Shown here: in pieces, positions 48,687 to 58,330 of the stretch | How the letters are laid out: each line of letters starts with the position of its first letter | Numbering within the stretch: the stretch's first letter is position 1 | NCBI GenBank assembly: GCA_963853835.1 | Contig: OY970835.1 | Coordinates: 12,034,501 to 12,098,500 of the forward strand | Reading direction: 5' to 3' | Length of the DNA stretch: 64,000 nt | DNA from: Calendula officinalis | Taxonomy: Eukaryota > Streptophyta > Magnoliopsida > Asterales > Asteraceae | Program-made: the position numbers and the translations under genes | The notes under the pieces: model-generated | Database searches by the model: none | The model's input: the letters and a program-made list of their open reading frames with translations, nothing else | Told to the model about the DNA's origin: nothing

Positions 48687-48985
48687 TCACATGCTGAGCA
48701 TAACTTATCTTTTGAATAAGTAATAGTGGGCAACCCTCTCACCAGTTTCTTCATACTGAGCTCGTTGATATTTCTAAAGTTGATGTGAGAGAGTTTCTTG
48801 TGCCATAGCCAATGCAATTCTGGCTTGACTTTAGAAAGCAGGCATACTCGAATAGTTGGGTCTATTTCAGATATGACCACATATACATCTTTTTCTCTTC
48901 TAGCAATGAGTACAGGCTGCCCTTTATCATTGTAGATGATTCCTGCAACCTTCCTGAATCGAGCTTCATTGTCATCATCACACAT
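48617..48985 (-). pseudogene. pol fragment: integrase N-terminal zinc domain (GAG-pre-integrase)
   Basis: The open part carries the HHCC zinc module of copia integrases: His 62 and His 67 in LWHKKLSHINF, and Cys 96 and Cys 99 in LCSACE, preceded by NINELSMKKLVRGLP. It starts abruptly at LCDDDNEARF. The stretch that normally links protease to this region (a GLKHNL..SxxQL-like block, recalled from related elements) is not visible in any frame, so a deletion of a few tens of bases near 48,985 is likely. After CSACE the frame is wrong (WASRRRVH...), because the following MGKQKKSS is one base out of phase. Confidence 0.8.
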
Positions 48986-49211
48986 CTAGCTCTACATAGG
49001 CAACTCTTTTAAAAGTTATGTTGCCTGCCTTGATCACACCATAACCTCTTGTCTTTCCCACCGAGTCATCTCCAAATTTAACAGAAGGACCCTTCTCTGG
49101 AGTATAATTGAGAAGGTATTCCATACTGCCTGTCATGTGTCTTGAGCAGCCACTATCTAAATACCATTTTCTGTCACCCTGCACAAGACACAAAATAAGA
49201 GTTAGTTCTTT
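48978..49211 (-). pseudogene. pol fragment: aspartic protease
   Basis: This would process the Gag-Pol polyprotein. The active-site block WYLDSGCSRHMTG is intact, followed by KFGDDSVGKTRGYGVIKAG and FKRVAYVE as in other copia proteases. The frame opens after the TAA at 49,214-49,212, one base offset from gag, and stops at 48,978 just after VAYVE, where the link to the integrase zinc domain is lost. Entry from gag needs a -1 shift at the A-run CCTAAAAAG (49,216-49,208), a lost base there, or splicing. The domain is short but has its catalytic Asp. Confidence 0.85.
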
Positions 49212-51775
49212 TTAGGAACCCATTTTTGAATGGGACCTTTGGTGGGATAAACATATTTTGACTTAATCTCTTTATGTGGAGAGGTCAGTATCACTTCAGG
49301 GGAAACTTTAGAAGTTTTCTTTGGTGATACTGACTTAGTTTCTCTCCTTTTCTTTGGAACTAAGTACCTAGGACTTGAGAGATCAGTCCAGCATTCATCT
49401 CCCTTATGACCAGTATGATGACACCTATAACATTTTCGAGGTCTATTTCTAAACATATTTTCATAAGGTATTTTAGAAAAATGTTGCACTTTTGGTAGAT
49501 CAGTATGAACAAGTTTTGCAAATTGTTTACTTAAAGATTTGACCTGATCACCAAGTGTTTTTAAAATGTTATTTTTGTCATTTTTAATAGGTGTTTTAAC
49601 ATTTTGTTTTACTGCCTTAAAGGGTGGTGGATCTGGTTTCTTCTTTTTATTTGACAGAGGAGTCTTTCTAATATCATTAGTGATAGACTTCTTGTCTCTG
49701 CCAACTAAGGACCTAGTTAAAGTTGTTTTTTGTTTATCATGTTTTGAAGTAACAACTTTAACAGGTTCTTCAGATTTCTCAGTATATGATGTTTCTGTTC
49801 CTGCAACTTCTGTATTAGATGTAACATTTGAGATAGAAGTTGTCTTATTATCATTATATAATTCAAAAGTTGTTGTATTAAATAATAATTCAAAAAGTGG
49901 AACAGCAGAAGTGTCATACTGAACTATTGGTAGCTCGGCATCAGAAATTTCCGTTATTTGAAATTCAATACTGAGTTCTTGTAGCTCAGTATAGCACTTT
50001 GAGCAGATGGAAGGACCAATAGGTTTTTCTAAAATTTCATTTTCCTCATCATCTGACTCAGTTTGACATCCAACTTCACATAAAGTTTTACCTTTTACAA
50101 AATTAATAGGGTTCATAGTAGAAAACTCTTCAAATAAATCAGCAAAATTGTTCCTATTCTTAAATTGAGGATCAACACCAAGTGCAGCCCTCACATTTTC
50201 TGGGAATTGTTGATTTAAACATTTATTTAATTTTATTGAAGCATTTCCCCAAGATTTACACTGTTTTTCAAATTTCTCTTTTTCAAGTTTGTGTAAATGA
50301 GCTTTATCAGCTAATCTTTGTTTAATGTCTTTTAAATCTGAAAAGTTTAGTTCTAAATATTTATATTTTGCTAATTTATCCAAGTTTTCATTATTTACCC
50401 TTTCAAGTTCTTGAATTGTTAATTTTAAAGCTTTTTCTTTTTGTACAGAAGTTTTAAGATCAACAATCATATACTCAAAAATCTTGGTTTTTTCATTCAC
50501 TGAATAAGTTTGAAAGGAACTTACCTTGTACAACTGAGTGGAATCCCAATCAGTGTGAACACTCATCCTCTCAGCCTCTTTGATGTCCTTTTCAAAGGAG
50601 CTCTTCAAATCATCTTCAGTGAAAGCCATAAAGGCTTTATTCTCAATCTCTTCTTCATCATCACTTAACTCTTCATCCATCCAGGCTTCTGAGTAAAGTG
50701 CTTGATGAGGTGCTCCATTCCCTTCTGCCCTCTTGCCCTTGCTCCAATTCTTCAGCTTGACATATTTGTCTCTATACCTTTTTGCTCGGTATGCAATCTT
50801 GTCATTTTGGTCAGTCTCAGAAGACTTGTTATGACAATTTGCAGCAATATGTCCAGGCTTTCCACACCTATAGCACAGACCTGCTCTTGGGTCAGTATTA
50901 GAAGAGCTAACACCAAGCCTCTTCTTCTTCAACTGATCCAGCTTTATAGACATAAGAGCCATTTGAGTTTCAAGCTCTTCTGCCTCAGCATCAGCAAGAC
51001 CAACTTCTGGTTCATCTGGCTCAGTCACAGTATAGGCCTGTTGCGCAACTAGAGCCATGCCAGTGGAAGACTTGTCAGTTTTCTTCCAGTTGATCAGTCT
51101 TGCAGCATTATTCTCCTCATGATTCAACATTAGACCATACAAAGTTTGAAGAGTGTATGACTCAATGTTGTTAGCAGCATTGTCAGAGTTTGTCATGTCA
51201 AGAAATTGTTGAGGAAGACTATCCAGGAACTTTTGAACAAGCTCTCCTTCTTCTTTCACAATGCCTACACTGATTAAATCATGGATAACAGTATTGAACC
51301 TGTTATAGAGAGTGGTGATGTCTTCATTAGGAGTTGAGAAGAAATTTTCATATTTCCTTCTCATGTTGCTTTTTCTTTGCAACTTCACCTTTGCTGTGCC
51401 TTCATAGGTGACTGATAGACTATCCCACATAGCCTTTGCTGTTGGCAATTTCATAATTGCATTAAGTATCTCTTTGGTAACAGCATTACCAATCACCCCT
51501 TTAGCTCTGGAGTCTAAAGCATACAACTGACGGTCAGTATCAGTCCAGTTGTGCTTTAGTTTAGGTACAGTTCTTATGCCCTCAGGAGCATCATCAGTAG
51601 CAGCAACAGGTTCCACAGTTTGTGGAATGATGTGACCATCATATAGCACAGTGAGCATCTCATGGTGAATAGATTCAAGATACCACTGAGCTTTAAGCTT
51701 CCATTGATGGAAGTCTTTTCCATCAAAGATGGGTACGCCCTTTCCAGACATAATTGGTGCAACAATTGTAGACAT
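49202..51775 (-). CDS. Gag polyprotein with two CCHC zinc knuckles
   Basis: This 857-residue structural protein would form the particle and bind element RNA. The start is the first ATG after the PBS, 98 bp from the 5' LTR. Residues about 14-36 (PIFDGKDFHQWKLKAQWYLE) match the N-terminal copia Gag block. Residues about 90-225 are the UBN2-type capsid region (KAMWDSLSVTYEG, LYNRFNTVIHDL, KFLDSLPQQF). The first zinc knuckle is CYRCGKPGHIAANC (301-314). An acidic patch (about 368-379) and a likely coiled coil (about 430-505) follow, then CSKC (591-594), a basic region, and a second knuckle CYRCHHTGHKGDEC (782-795). Two knuckles and this length are unusual for copia in general but fit Sireviruses. 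The frame is open throughout. It ends in TAA immediately before the protease frame. Confidence 0.93.
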   Translation of the reverse strand: MSTIVAPIMSGKGVPIFDGKDFHQWKLKAQWYLESIHHEMLTVLYDGHIIPQTVEPVAATDDAPEGIRTVPKLKHNWTDTDRQLYALDSRAKGVIGNAVTKEILNAIMKLPTAKAMWDSLSVTYEGTAKVKLQRKSNMRRKYENFFSTPNEDITTLYNRFNTVIHDLISVGIVKEEGELVQKFLDSLPQQFLDMTNSDNAANNIESYTLQTLYGLMLNHEENNAARLINWKKTDKSSTGMALVAQQAYTVTEPDEPEVGLADAEAEELETQMALMSIKLDQLKKKRLGVSSSNTDPRAGLCYRCGKPGHIAANCHNKSSETDQNDKIAYRAKRYRDKYVKLKNWSKGKRAEGNGAPHQALYSEAWMDEELSDDEEEIENKAFMAFTEDDLKSSFEKDIKEAERMSVHTDWDSTQLYKVSSFQTYSVNEKTKIFEYMIVDLKTSVQKEKALKLTIQELERVNNENLDKLAKYKYLELNFSDLKDIKQRLADKAHLHKLEKEKFEKQCKSWGNASIKLNKCLNQQFPENVRAALGVDPQFKNRNNFADLFEEFSTMNPINFVKGKTLCEVGCQTESDDEENEILEKPIGPSICSKCYTELQELSIEFQITEISDAELPIVQYDTSAVPLFELLFNTTTFELYNDNKTTSISNVTSNTEVAGTETSYTEKSEEPVKVVTSKHDKQKTTLTRSLVGRDKKSITNDIRKTPLSNKKKKPDPPPFKAVKQNVKTPIKNDKNNILKTLGDQVKSLSKQFAKLVHTDLPKVQHFSKIPYENMFRNRPRKCYRCHHTGHKGDECWTDLSSPRYLVPKKRRETKSVSPKKTSKVSPEVILTSPHKEIKSKYVYPTKGPIQKWVPKKN

Positions 51776-51859
51776 TTTGGATTTTTGAGTGTTGGAGGGA
51801 TAGATGTAGGAAAAGGCTGCCAGGGTTATAGATCGACTAAATAAGAGTTTATTTAGCCT

Positions 51860-51871
51860 GCTCTGATACCA
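51860..51871 (-). other. Primer-binding site for initiator tRNA-Met
   Basis: On the minus strand TGGTATCAGAGC lies two bases (AC) after the 5' LTR end. It is complementary to the 3' end of plant initiator methionine tRNA, the usual primer of Ty1/copia elements, and sets the start of minus-strand DNA synthesis. The 98-bp leader to the gag ATG holds nothing else I can identify. Confidence 0.95.
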
Positions 51872-52076
51872 GTTGTTAGGTCACAACAACGCTGGTTTAT
51901 AATGTTGATTGATAGATTATTATACTTAGAGAAATATTAGAGTGATAACACAAGAATATAGTCAATGTATAAATCCACTAAGTGTGGCTTGTTGCGGAAT
52001 AACAAGACCACTAATCAATTACAAAAGATATAGAAGTGTAAAGTGAATTGGTGAGTACTCATTTGCAAGATGATCT

Positions 52077-52085
52077 CTATTTATA
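52077..52085 (-). promoter_or_regulatory. TATA box in the 5' LTR
   Basis: TATAAATAG on the minus strand is the likely core promoter for the full-length RNA. It lies about 200 bp before the LTR end, so R plus U5 would be about 170 bp. Confidence 0.8.
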
Positions 52086-52146
52086 ATGTTATAGAAATCT
52101 TACATGATGAGCAAAGGAGTAACCGAAGGACTAAGTAAGGGAAATG

Positions 52147-52173
52147 ACTAAGATCAAGGGATTTGATCTTAGT
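52147..52173. repeat. Perfect 11-bp inverted repeat in U3 of the 5' LTR
   Basis: Same hairpin as in the 3' LTR: ACTAAGATCAA, spacer GGGAT, TTGATCTTAGT, upstream of the TATA box in element orientation. Confidence 0.85.
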
Positions 52174-52181
52174 CCGTTACT

Positions 52182-52285
52182 ATACTGAGTATCACTCAGT
52201 CCTTCTACTCAGTCCTTGTACTCAGTATCACTATCTGATACTGAGTACTGATACTGAGTTCCAATACTGATCACTCAGTATCAGA
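52182..52285. promoter_or_regulatory. Cluster of CAGTAT/ATACTG palindromic motifs in U3, 5' LTR
   Basis: This copy of the cluster sits upstream of the active promoter. Six CAGTAT or ATACTG cores lie within about 100 bp, in both orientations, plus ACTCAGTCC half-copies. An enhancer role is inferred from position only. Confidence 0.6.
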
Positions 52286-52382
52286 CCTAAACTTAACAAT
52301 ATTATTCTACATAATATTCAAAGCTAGTCTAGGTTGTTTTGTTATCTTAAGATCCAAAGGGGCAAGGCTTTTTGCCTTAACA

Positions 52383-52387
52383 TGTTC
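52383..52387. other. Target-site duplication TGTTC, right copy
   Basis: TGTTC directly follows the outer end of the 5' LTR (...CCTTAACA) and matches 40,893-40,897. The satellite resumes in register with AAGGACCATGG. Confidence 0.95.
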
Positions 52388-52849
52388 AAGGACCATGGTT
52401 ATGGGTTATGGACACCTATTACTTGTAAAATGGATATCTATAGGCTATTGGTCATGGCTAGTAGTTATAATGGTTCAAGGGCCATCGATATGAGTTATGG
52501 ACATGCATGTAGTGGTTATAATGGTTCAATGGCCTTCGTTATGGGTTATGCACACCTATTACTTGTAAAATGGATATCTATAGGCTATTGGTCATGGCTA
52601 GTAGTTATAATGGTTCAAGGGCCATCAGTATCAGTTATGGACATCTAGTGGTTATAATGGTTCAAGGACCATGGTTATGGGTTATGGACACCTACTATTT
52701 GTAAAATGAATATCTATAGGCTATTGGTCATGGCTAGTAGTTATAATGGTTCAAGGGCCATCAGTATCAGTTATGGACATCTAGTGGTTATAATGGTTCA
52801 AGGACCATGGTTATGGGTTATGGACACCTATTACTTGTAAAATTGATAT

Positions 52850-55800
52850 CTATAGGCTATTGGTCATGCCTAGTAGTTATAATGGTTTAAGGGCCATCAG
52901 TATCAGTTATGGACATCTAGTTGTTATAATGTTCAAGGACCATGGTTATGGGTTATGGACACCTATTACTTGTAAAATGATATCTATAGGCTATTGGTCA
53001 TGGCTAGTAGTTATAATGGTTCAAGGGCCATCGATATGAGTTATGGACATGCATGTAGTGGATATAATGGTTCAATGGCCTTGGTTATGGGTTATATACA
53101 CCTATTACTTGTAAAATGGATATCTCTAGGCTATTGGTAATGGCTAGTAGTTATAATGGTTTAAGGGACATCAGTATCAGTTATGGACATCTAGTGGTTA
53201 TAATGTTCAAGTGCCATTGTTATGGGTTATGGACACATATTACTTGTAAAATGGATAAATATAGGCTATTGGTCATGGCTAGTAGTTATAATGGTTCAAG
53301 GGCCATCGATATGAGTCATGGACATGCATGTAGTGGTTATAATGGTTCAATGGCCTTGGTTATGGGTTATGCACACCTATTACTTGTAAAATGGATATCT
53401 ATTGGCTATTGGTAATGGCTAGTAGTTATAATGGTTTAAGGGACATCAATATCAGTTATGGACATCTAGTGGTTATAAGGTTCAAGGACCATTGTTATGG
53501 GTTATGGACACCTATTACTTGTAAAATGGATAAATATAGGCTATTGGTCATGGCTAGTAGTTATAATGGTTCAAGGGCCATCGATATGAGTCATGGACAT
53601 GCATGTAGTGGTTATAATGGTTCAATGGCCTTGGTTATGGGTTATGCACACCTATTACTTGTAAAATGGATATCTATTGGCTATTGGTAATGGCTAGTAG
53701 TTATAATGGTTCAAGGGCCATCCAGTAAGGGAAATCTAGTAGTTATAATGTTCAAGGACCATGGTTACGGGTTATGGACACCTATTACTTGAAAAATGGA
53801 TATCTATAGGCTATTGGTCATGGCTAGTAGTTATAATGGTTCAAGGGCCATCGATATGAGTTATGGACATGCATGTAGTGGTTATAATGGTTGAATGGCC
53901 TTGGTTATGGGTTATGCACACCTATTAGTTGTAAAATGGATATCTATAGGCTATTAGTCATGGCTAGTAGTTATAATGGTTCAAGGGCCATCAGTATCGA
54001 TTATGGACATCTAGTGGTTGTAATGGTTCAAGGACCATGGTTATGGGTTATGGACACCTATTACTTGTAAAACGGATATCTATAGGCTATTAGTCATGGC
54101 TAGTAGTTATAATGGTTCAAGGGCCATCAGTATCGATTATGGACATCTAGTGGTTGTAATGGTTCAAGGACCATGGTTATGGGTTATGGACACCTATTAC
54201 TTGTAAAACGGATATCTATAGGCTATTGGTCATGGCTAGTACTTATAATGGTTCAAGGGCCATCGATATGAGTTATGGACATGCATGTAGAGGTTATAAT
54301 GGTTCAATGTCCTTGGTTATGGTTATGCACACCTATTAATTATAAAATGGTTGTCTATAGGCTATTGGTCATGGCTAGTAGTTATAATGGTTCAAGGGCC
54401 ATCAATATCAGTTATGGACATCTAGTGGTTTAATGGTTCAAGGACCATGGTTATGGGTTATGGACACCTATTACTTGCAAAATGCATATCTATAGGCTAT
54501 TGGTCATGGCTATTAGTTATAATGGTTCAAGGGCCATCAGTATCAGTTATGGACATCTAGTGGTTATAATGGTTCAAGGACCATGGTTATGGGTTATGGA
54601 CACCTATTATTTGTAAAATGAATATCTATAGGCTATTGGTCATGGCTAGTAGTTATAATGGTTCAAGGGCCATCAGTATCAGTTATGGACATCTAGTGGT
54701 TATAATGGTTCAAGGACCATGGTTATGGGTTATGGACACCTATTACTTGTAAAATTGATATCTATAGGCTATTGGTCATGCCTAGTAGTTATAATGGTTT
54801 AAGGGCCATCAGTATCAGTTATGGACATCTAGTTGTTATAATGTTCAAGGACCATGGTTATGGGTTATGGACACCTATTACTTGTAAAATGATATCTATA
54901 GGCTATTGGTCATGGCTAGTAGTTATAATGGTTCAAGGGCCATCGATATGAGTTATGGACATGCATGTAGTGGATATAATGGTTCAATGGCCTTGGTTAT
55001 GGGTTATATACACCTATTACTTGTAAAATGGATATCTCTAGGCTATTGGTAATGGCTAGTAGTTATAATGGTTTAAGGGACATCAGTATCAGTTATGGAC
55101 ATCTAGTGGTTATAATGTTCAAGTGCCATTGTTATGGGTTATGGACACATATTACTTGTAAAATGGATAAATATAGGCTATTGGTCATGGCTAGTAGTTA
55201 TAATGGTTCAAGGGCCATCGATATGAGTCATGGACATGCATGTAGTGGTTATAATGGTTCAATGGCCTTGGTTATGGGTTATGCACACCTATTACTTGTA
55301 AAATGGATATCTATTGGCTATTGGTAATGGCTAGTAGTTATAATGGTTTAAGGGACATCAATATCAGTTATGGACATCTAGTGGTTATAAGGTTCAAGGA
55401 CCATTGTTATGGGTTATGGACACCTATTACTTGTAAAGTGGATAAATATAGGCTATTGGTCATGGCTAGTAGTTATAATGGTTCAAGGGCCATCGATATG
55501 AGTCATGGACATGCATGTAGTGGTTATAATGGTTCAATGGCCTTGGTTATGGGTTATGCACACCTATTACTTGTAAAATGGATATCTATTGGCTATTGGT
55601 AATGGCTAGTAGTTATAATGGTTCAAGGGCCATCCAGTAAGGGAAATCTAGTAGTTATAATGTTCAAGGACCATGGTTACGGGTTATGGACACCTATTAC
55701 TTGTAAAATGGATATCTATACGCTATTGGTCATGGCTAGTAGTTATAATGGTTCAAGGGCCATCGATATGAGTTATGGACATGCATGTAGTGGTTATAAT

Positions 55801-56700
55801 GGTTCAATGGCCTTGGTTATGGGTTATGCACACCTATTACTTGTAAAATGGATATCTATAGGCTATTAGTCATGGCTAGTAGTTATAATGGTTCAAGGGC
55901 CATCAGTATCGATTATGGACATCTAGTGGTTGTAATGGTTCAAGGACCATGGTTATGGGTTATGGACACCTATTACTTGTAAAACGGATATCTATAGGCT
56001 ATTAGTCATGGCTAGTAGTTATAATGGTTCAAGGGCCATCAGTATCGATTATGGACATCTAGTGGTTGTAATGGTTCAAGGACCATGGTTATGGGTTATG
56101 GACACCTATTACTTGTAAAACGGATATCTATAGGCTATTGGTCATGGCTAGTACTTATAATGGTTCAAGGGCCATCGATATGAGTTATGGACATGCATGT
56201 AGAGGTTATAATGGTTCAATGTCCTTGGTTATGGTTATGCACACCTATTAATTGTAAAATGGTTGTCTATAGGCTATTGGTCATGGCTAGTAGTTATAAT
56301 GGTTCAAGGGCCATCAATATCAGTTATGGACATCTAGTGGTTAAATGGTTCAAGGACCATGGTTATGGGTTATGGACACCTATTACTTGCAAAATGCATA
56401 TCTATAGGCTATTGGTCATGGCTATTAGTTATAATGGTTCAAGGGCCATCAGTATCAGTTATGGACATCTAGTGGTTATAATGGTTCAAGGACCATGGTT
56501 ATGGGTTATGGACACCTATTATTTGTAAAATGAATATCTATAGGCTATTGGTCATGGCTAGTAGTTATAATGGTTCAAGGGCCATCAGTATCAGTTATGG
56601 ACATCTAGTGGTAATAATGGTTCAAGGACCATGGTTATGGGTTATGGACACCTATTACTTGTAAAATGGATATCTATAGGCTATTGGTCATGCCTAGTAG
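52850..56700. repeat. 1,912-bp higher-order repeat, right arm
   Basis: Landmarks at 53,116 and 53,391 recur at 55,028 and 55,303, an offset of exactly 1,912 bp (about 14 monomers). The copies share the rare forms TCCAGTAAGGGAAATC, ATCAGTATCGATTATGG and CTAGTGGTTGTAATGG. A further partial copy begins near 56,700. Confidence 0.85.
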
Positions 56701-58330
56701 TTATAATGGTTTAAGGGCCATCAGTATCAGTTATGGACATCTAGTTGTTATAATGTTCAAGGACCATGGTTATGGGTTATGGACACCTATTACTTGTAAA
56801 ATGATATCTATAGGCTATTGGTCATGGCTAGTAGTTATAATGGTTCAAGGGCCATCGATATGAGTTATGGACATGCATGTAGTGGATATAATGGTTCAAT
56901 GGCCTTGGTTATGGGTTATATACACCTATTACTTGTAAAATGGATATCTCTAGGCTATTGGTAATGGCTAGTAGTTATAATGGTTTAAGGGACATCAGTA
57001 TCAGTTATGGACATCTAGTGGTTATAATGTTCAAGTGCCATTGTTATGGGTTATGGACACATATTACTTGTAAAATGGATAAATATAGGCTATTGGTCAT
57101 GGCTAGTAGTTATAATGGTTCAAGGGCCATCGATATGAGTCATGGACATGCATGTAGTGGTTATAATGGTTCAATGGCCTTGGTTATAGGTTATGCACAC
57201 CTATTACTTGTAAAACGGATATCTATAGGCTATTGGTCATGGCTAGTACTTATAATGGTTCAAGGGCCATCGATATGAGTTATGGACATGCATGTAGAGG
57301 TTATAATGGTTCAATGTCCTTGGTTATGGTTATGCACACCTATTAATTGTAAAATGGTTGTCTATAGGCTATTGGTCATGGCTAGTAGTTATAATGGTTC
57401 AAGGGCCATCAATATCAGTTATGGACATCTAGTGGTTAAATGGTTCAAGGACCATGGTTATGGGTTATGGACACCTATTACTTGCAAAATGCATATCTAT
57501 AGGCTATTGGTCATGGCTATTAGTTATAATGGTTCAAGGGCCATCAGTATCAGTTATGGACATCTAGTGGTTATAATGGTTCAAGGACCATGGTTATGGG
57601 TTATGGACACCTATTATTTGTAAAATGAATATCTATAGGCTATTGGTCATGGCTAGTAGTTATAATGGTTCAAGGGCCATCAGTATCAGTTATGGACATC
57701 TAGTGGTAATAATGGTTCAAGGACCATGGTTATGGGTTATGGACACCTATTACTTGTAAAATGGATATCTATAGGCTATTGGTCATGCCTAGTAGTTATA
57801 ATGGTTTAAGGGCCATCAGTATCAGTTATGGACATCTAGTTGTTATAATGTTCAAGGACCATGGTTATGGGTTATGGACACCTATTACTTGTAAAATGAT
57901 ATCTATAGGCTATTGGTCATGGCTAGTAGTTATAATGGTTCAAGGGCCATCGATATGAGTTATGGACATGCATGTAGTGGATATAATGGTTCAATGGCCT
58001 TGGTTATGGGTTATATACACCTATTACTTGTAAAATGGATATCTCTAGGCTATTGGTAATGGCTAGTAGTTATAATGGTTTAAGGGACATCAGTATCAGT
58101 TATGGACATCTAGTGGTTATAATGTTCAAGTGCCATTGTTATGGGTTATGGACACATATTACTTGTAAAATGGATAAATATAGGCTATTGGTCATGGCTA
58201 GTAGTTATAATGGTTCAAGGGCCATCGATATGAGTCATGGACATGCATGTAGTGGTTATAATGGTTCAATGGCCTTGGTTATAGGTTATGCACACCTATT
58301 ACTTGTAAAATGGATATCTATAGGCTATTA
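55990..58330. repeat. 1,095-bp higher-order repeat, right arm
   Basis: Landmarks at 56,187, 56,666 and 56,940 recur at 57,282, 57,761 and 58,035, each offset by 1,095 bp (eight monomers). The block repeats again with insertions from about 58,513 and 60,416. Borders are approximate. Confidence 0.8.

Larger units (their letters stand above)
40898..52382 (-). mobile_element. Ty1/copia LTR retrotransposon of Sirevirus (SIRE/Maximus) type, 11,485 bp
   Basis: The element is bounded by 509-bp LTRs (40,898-41,406 and 51,874-52,382) and a 5-bp target duplication and is transcribed from the minus strand. Order from the 5' end is LTR, PBS for initiator tRNA-Met, gag, protease, integrase, RT-RNase H, a long ORF3, polypurine tract, LTR. 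Integrase before RT defines Ty1/copia. The large Gag with two zinc knuckles and a long extra gene after pol fit the Sirevirus lineage. The LTRs differ at 4 of 509 positions by my alignment (0.8%). With a commonly used grass LTR rate of 1.3e-8 per site per year this is about 0.3 million years, an assumption-laden figure. Gag and ORF3 are open; pol is interrupted by frame changes, so this copy is probably not autonomous as it stands. Confidence 0.95.
51874..52382 (-). repeat. 5' LTR of the Sirevirus-type element
   Basis: This 509-bp LTR drives the element toward lower coordinates. It is the same length as the 3' LTR with four substitutions (CAACGCTGG, GTACTCATTTGC, TATAGAAATC and TCTAGGTTG here). 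It contains the TATA box, hairpin and CAGTAT cluster at equivalent positions. Confidence 0.97.
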
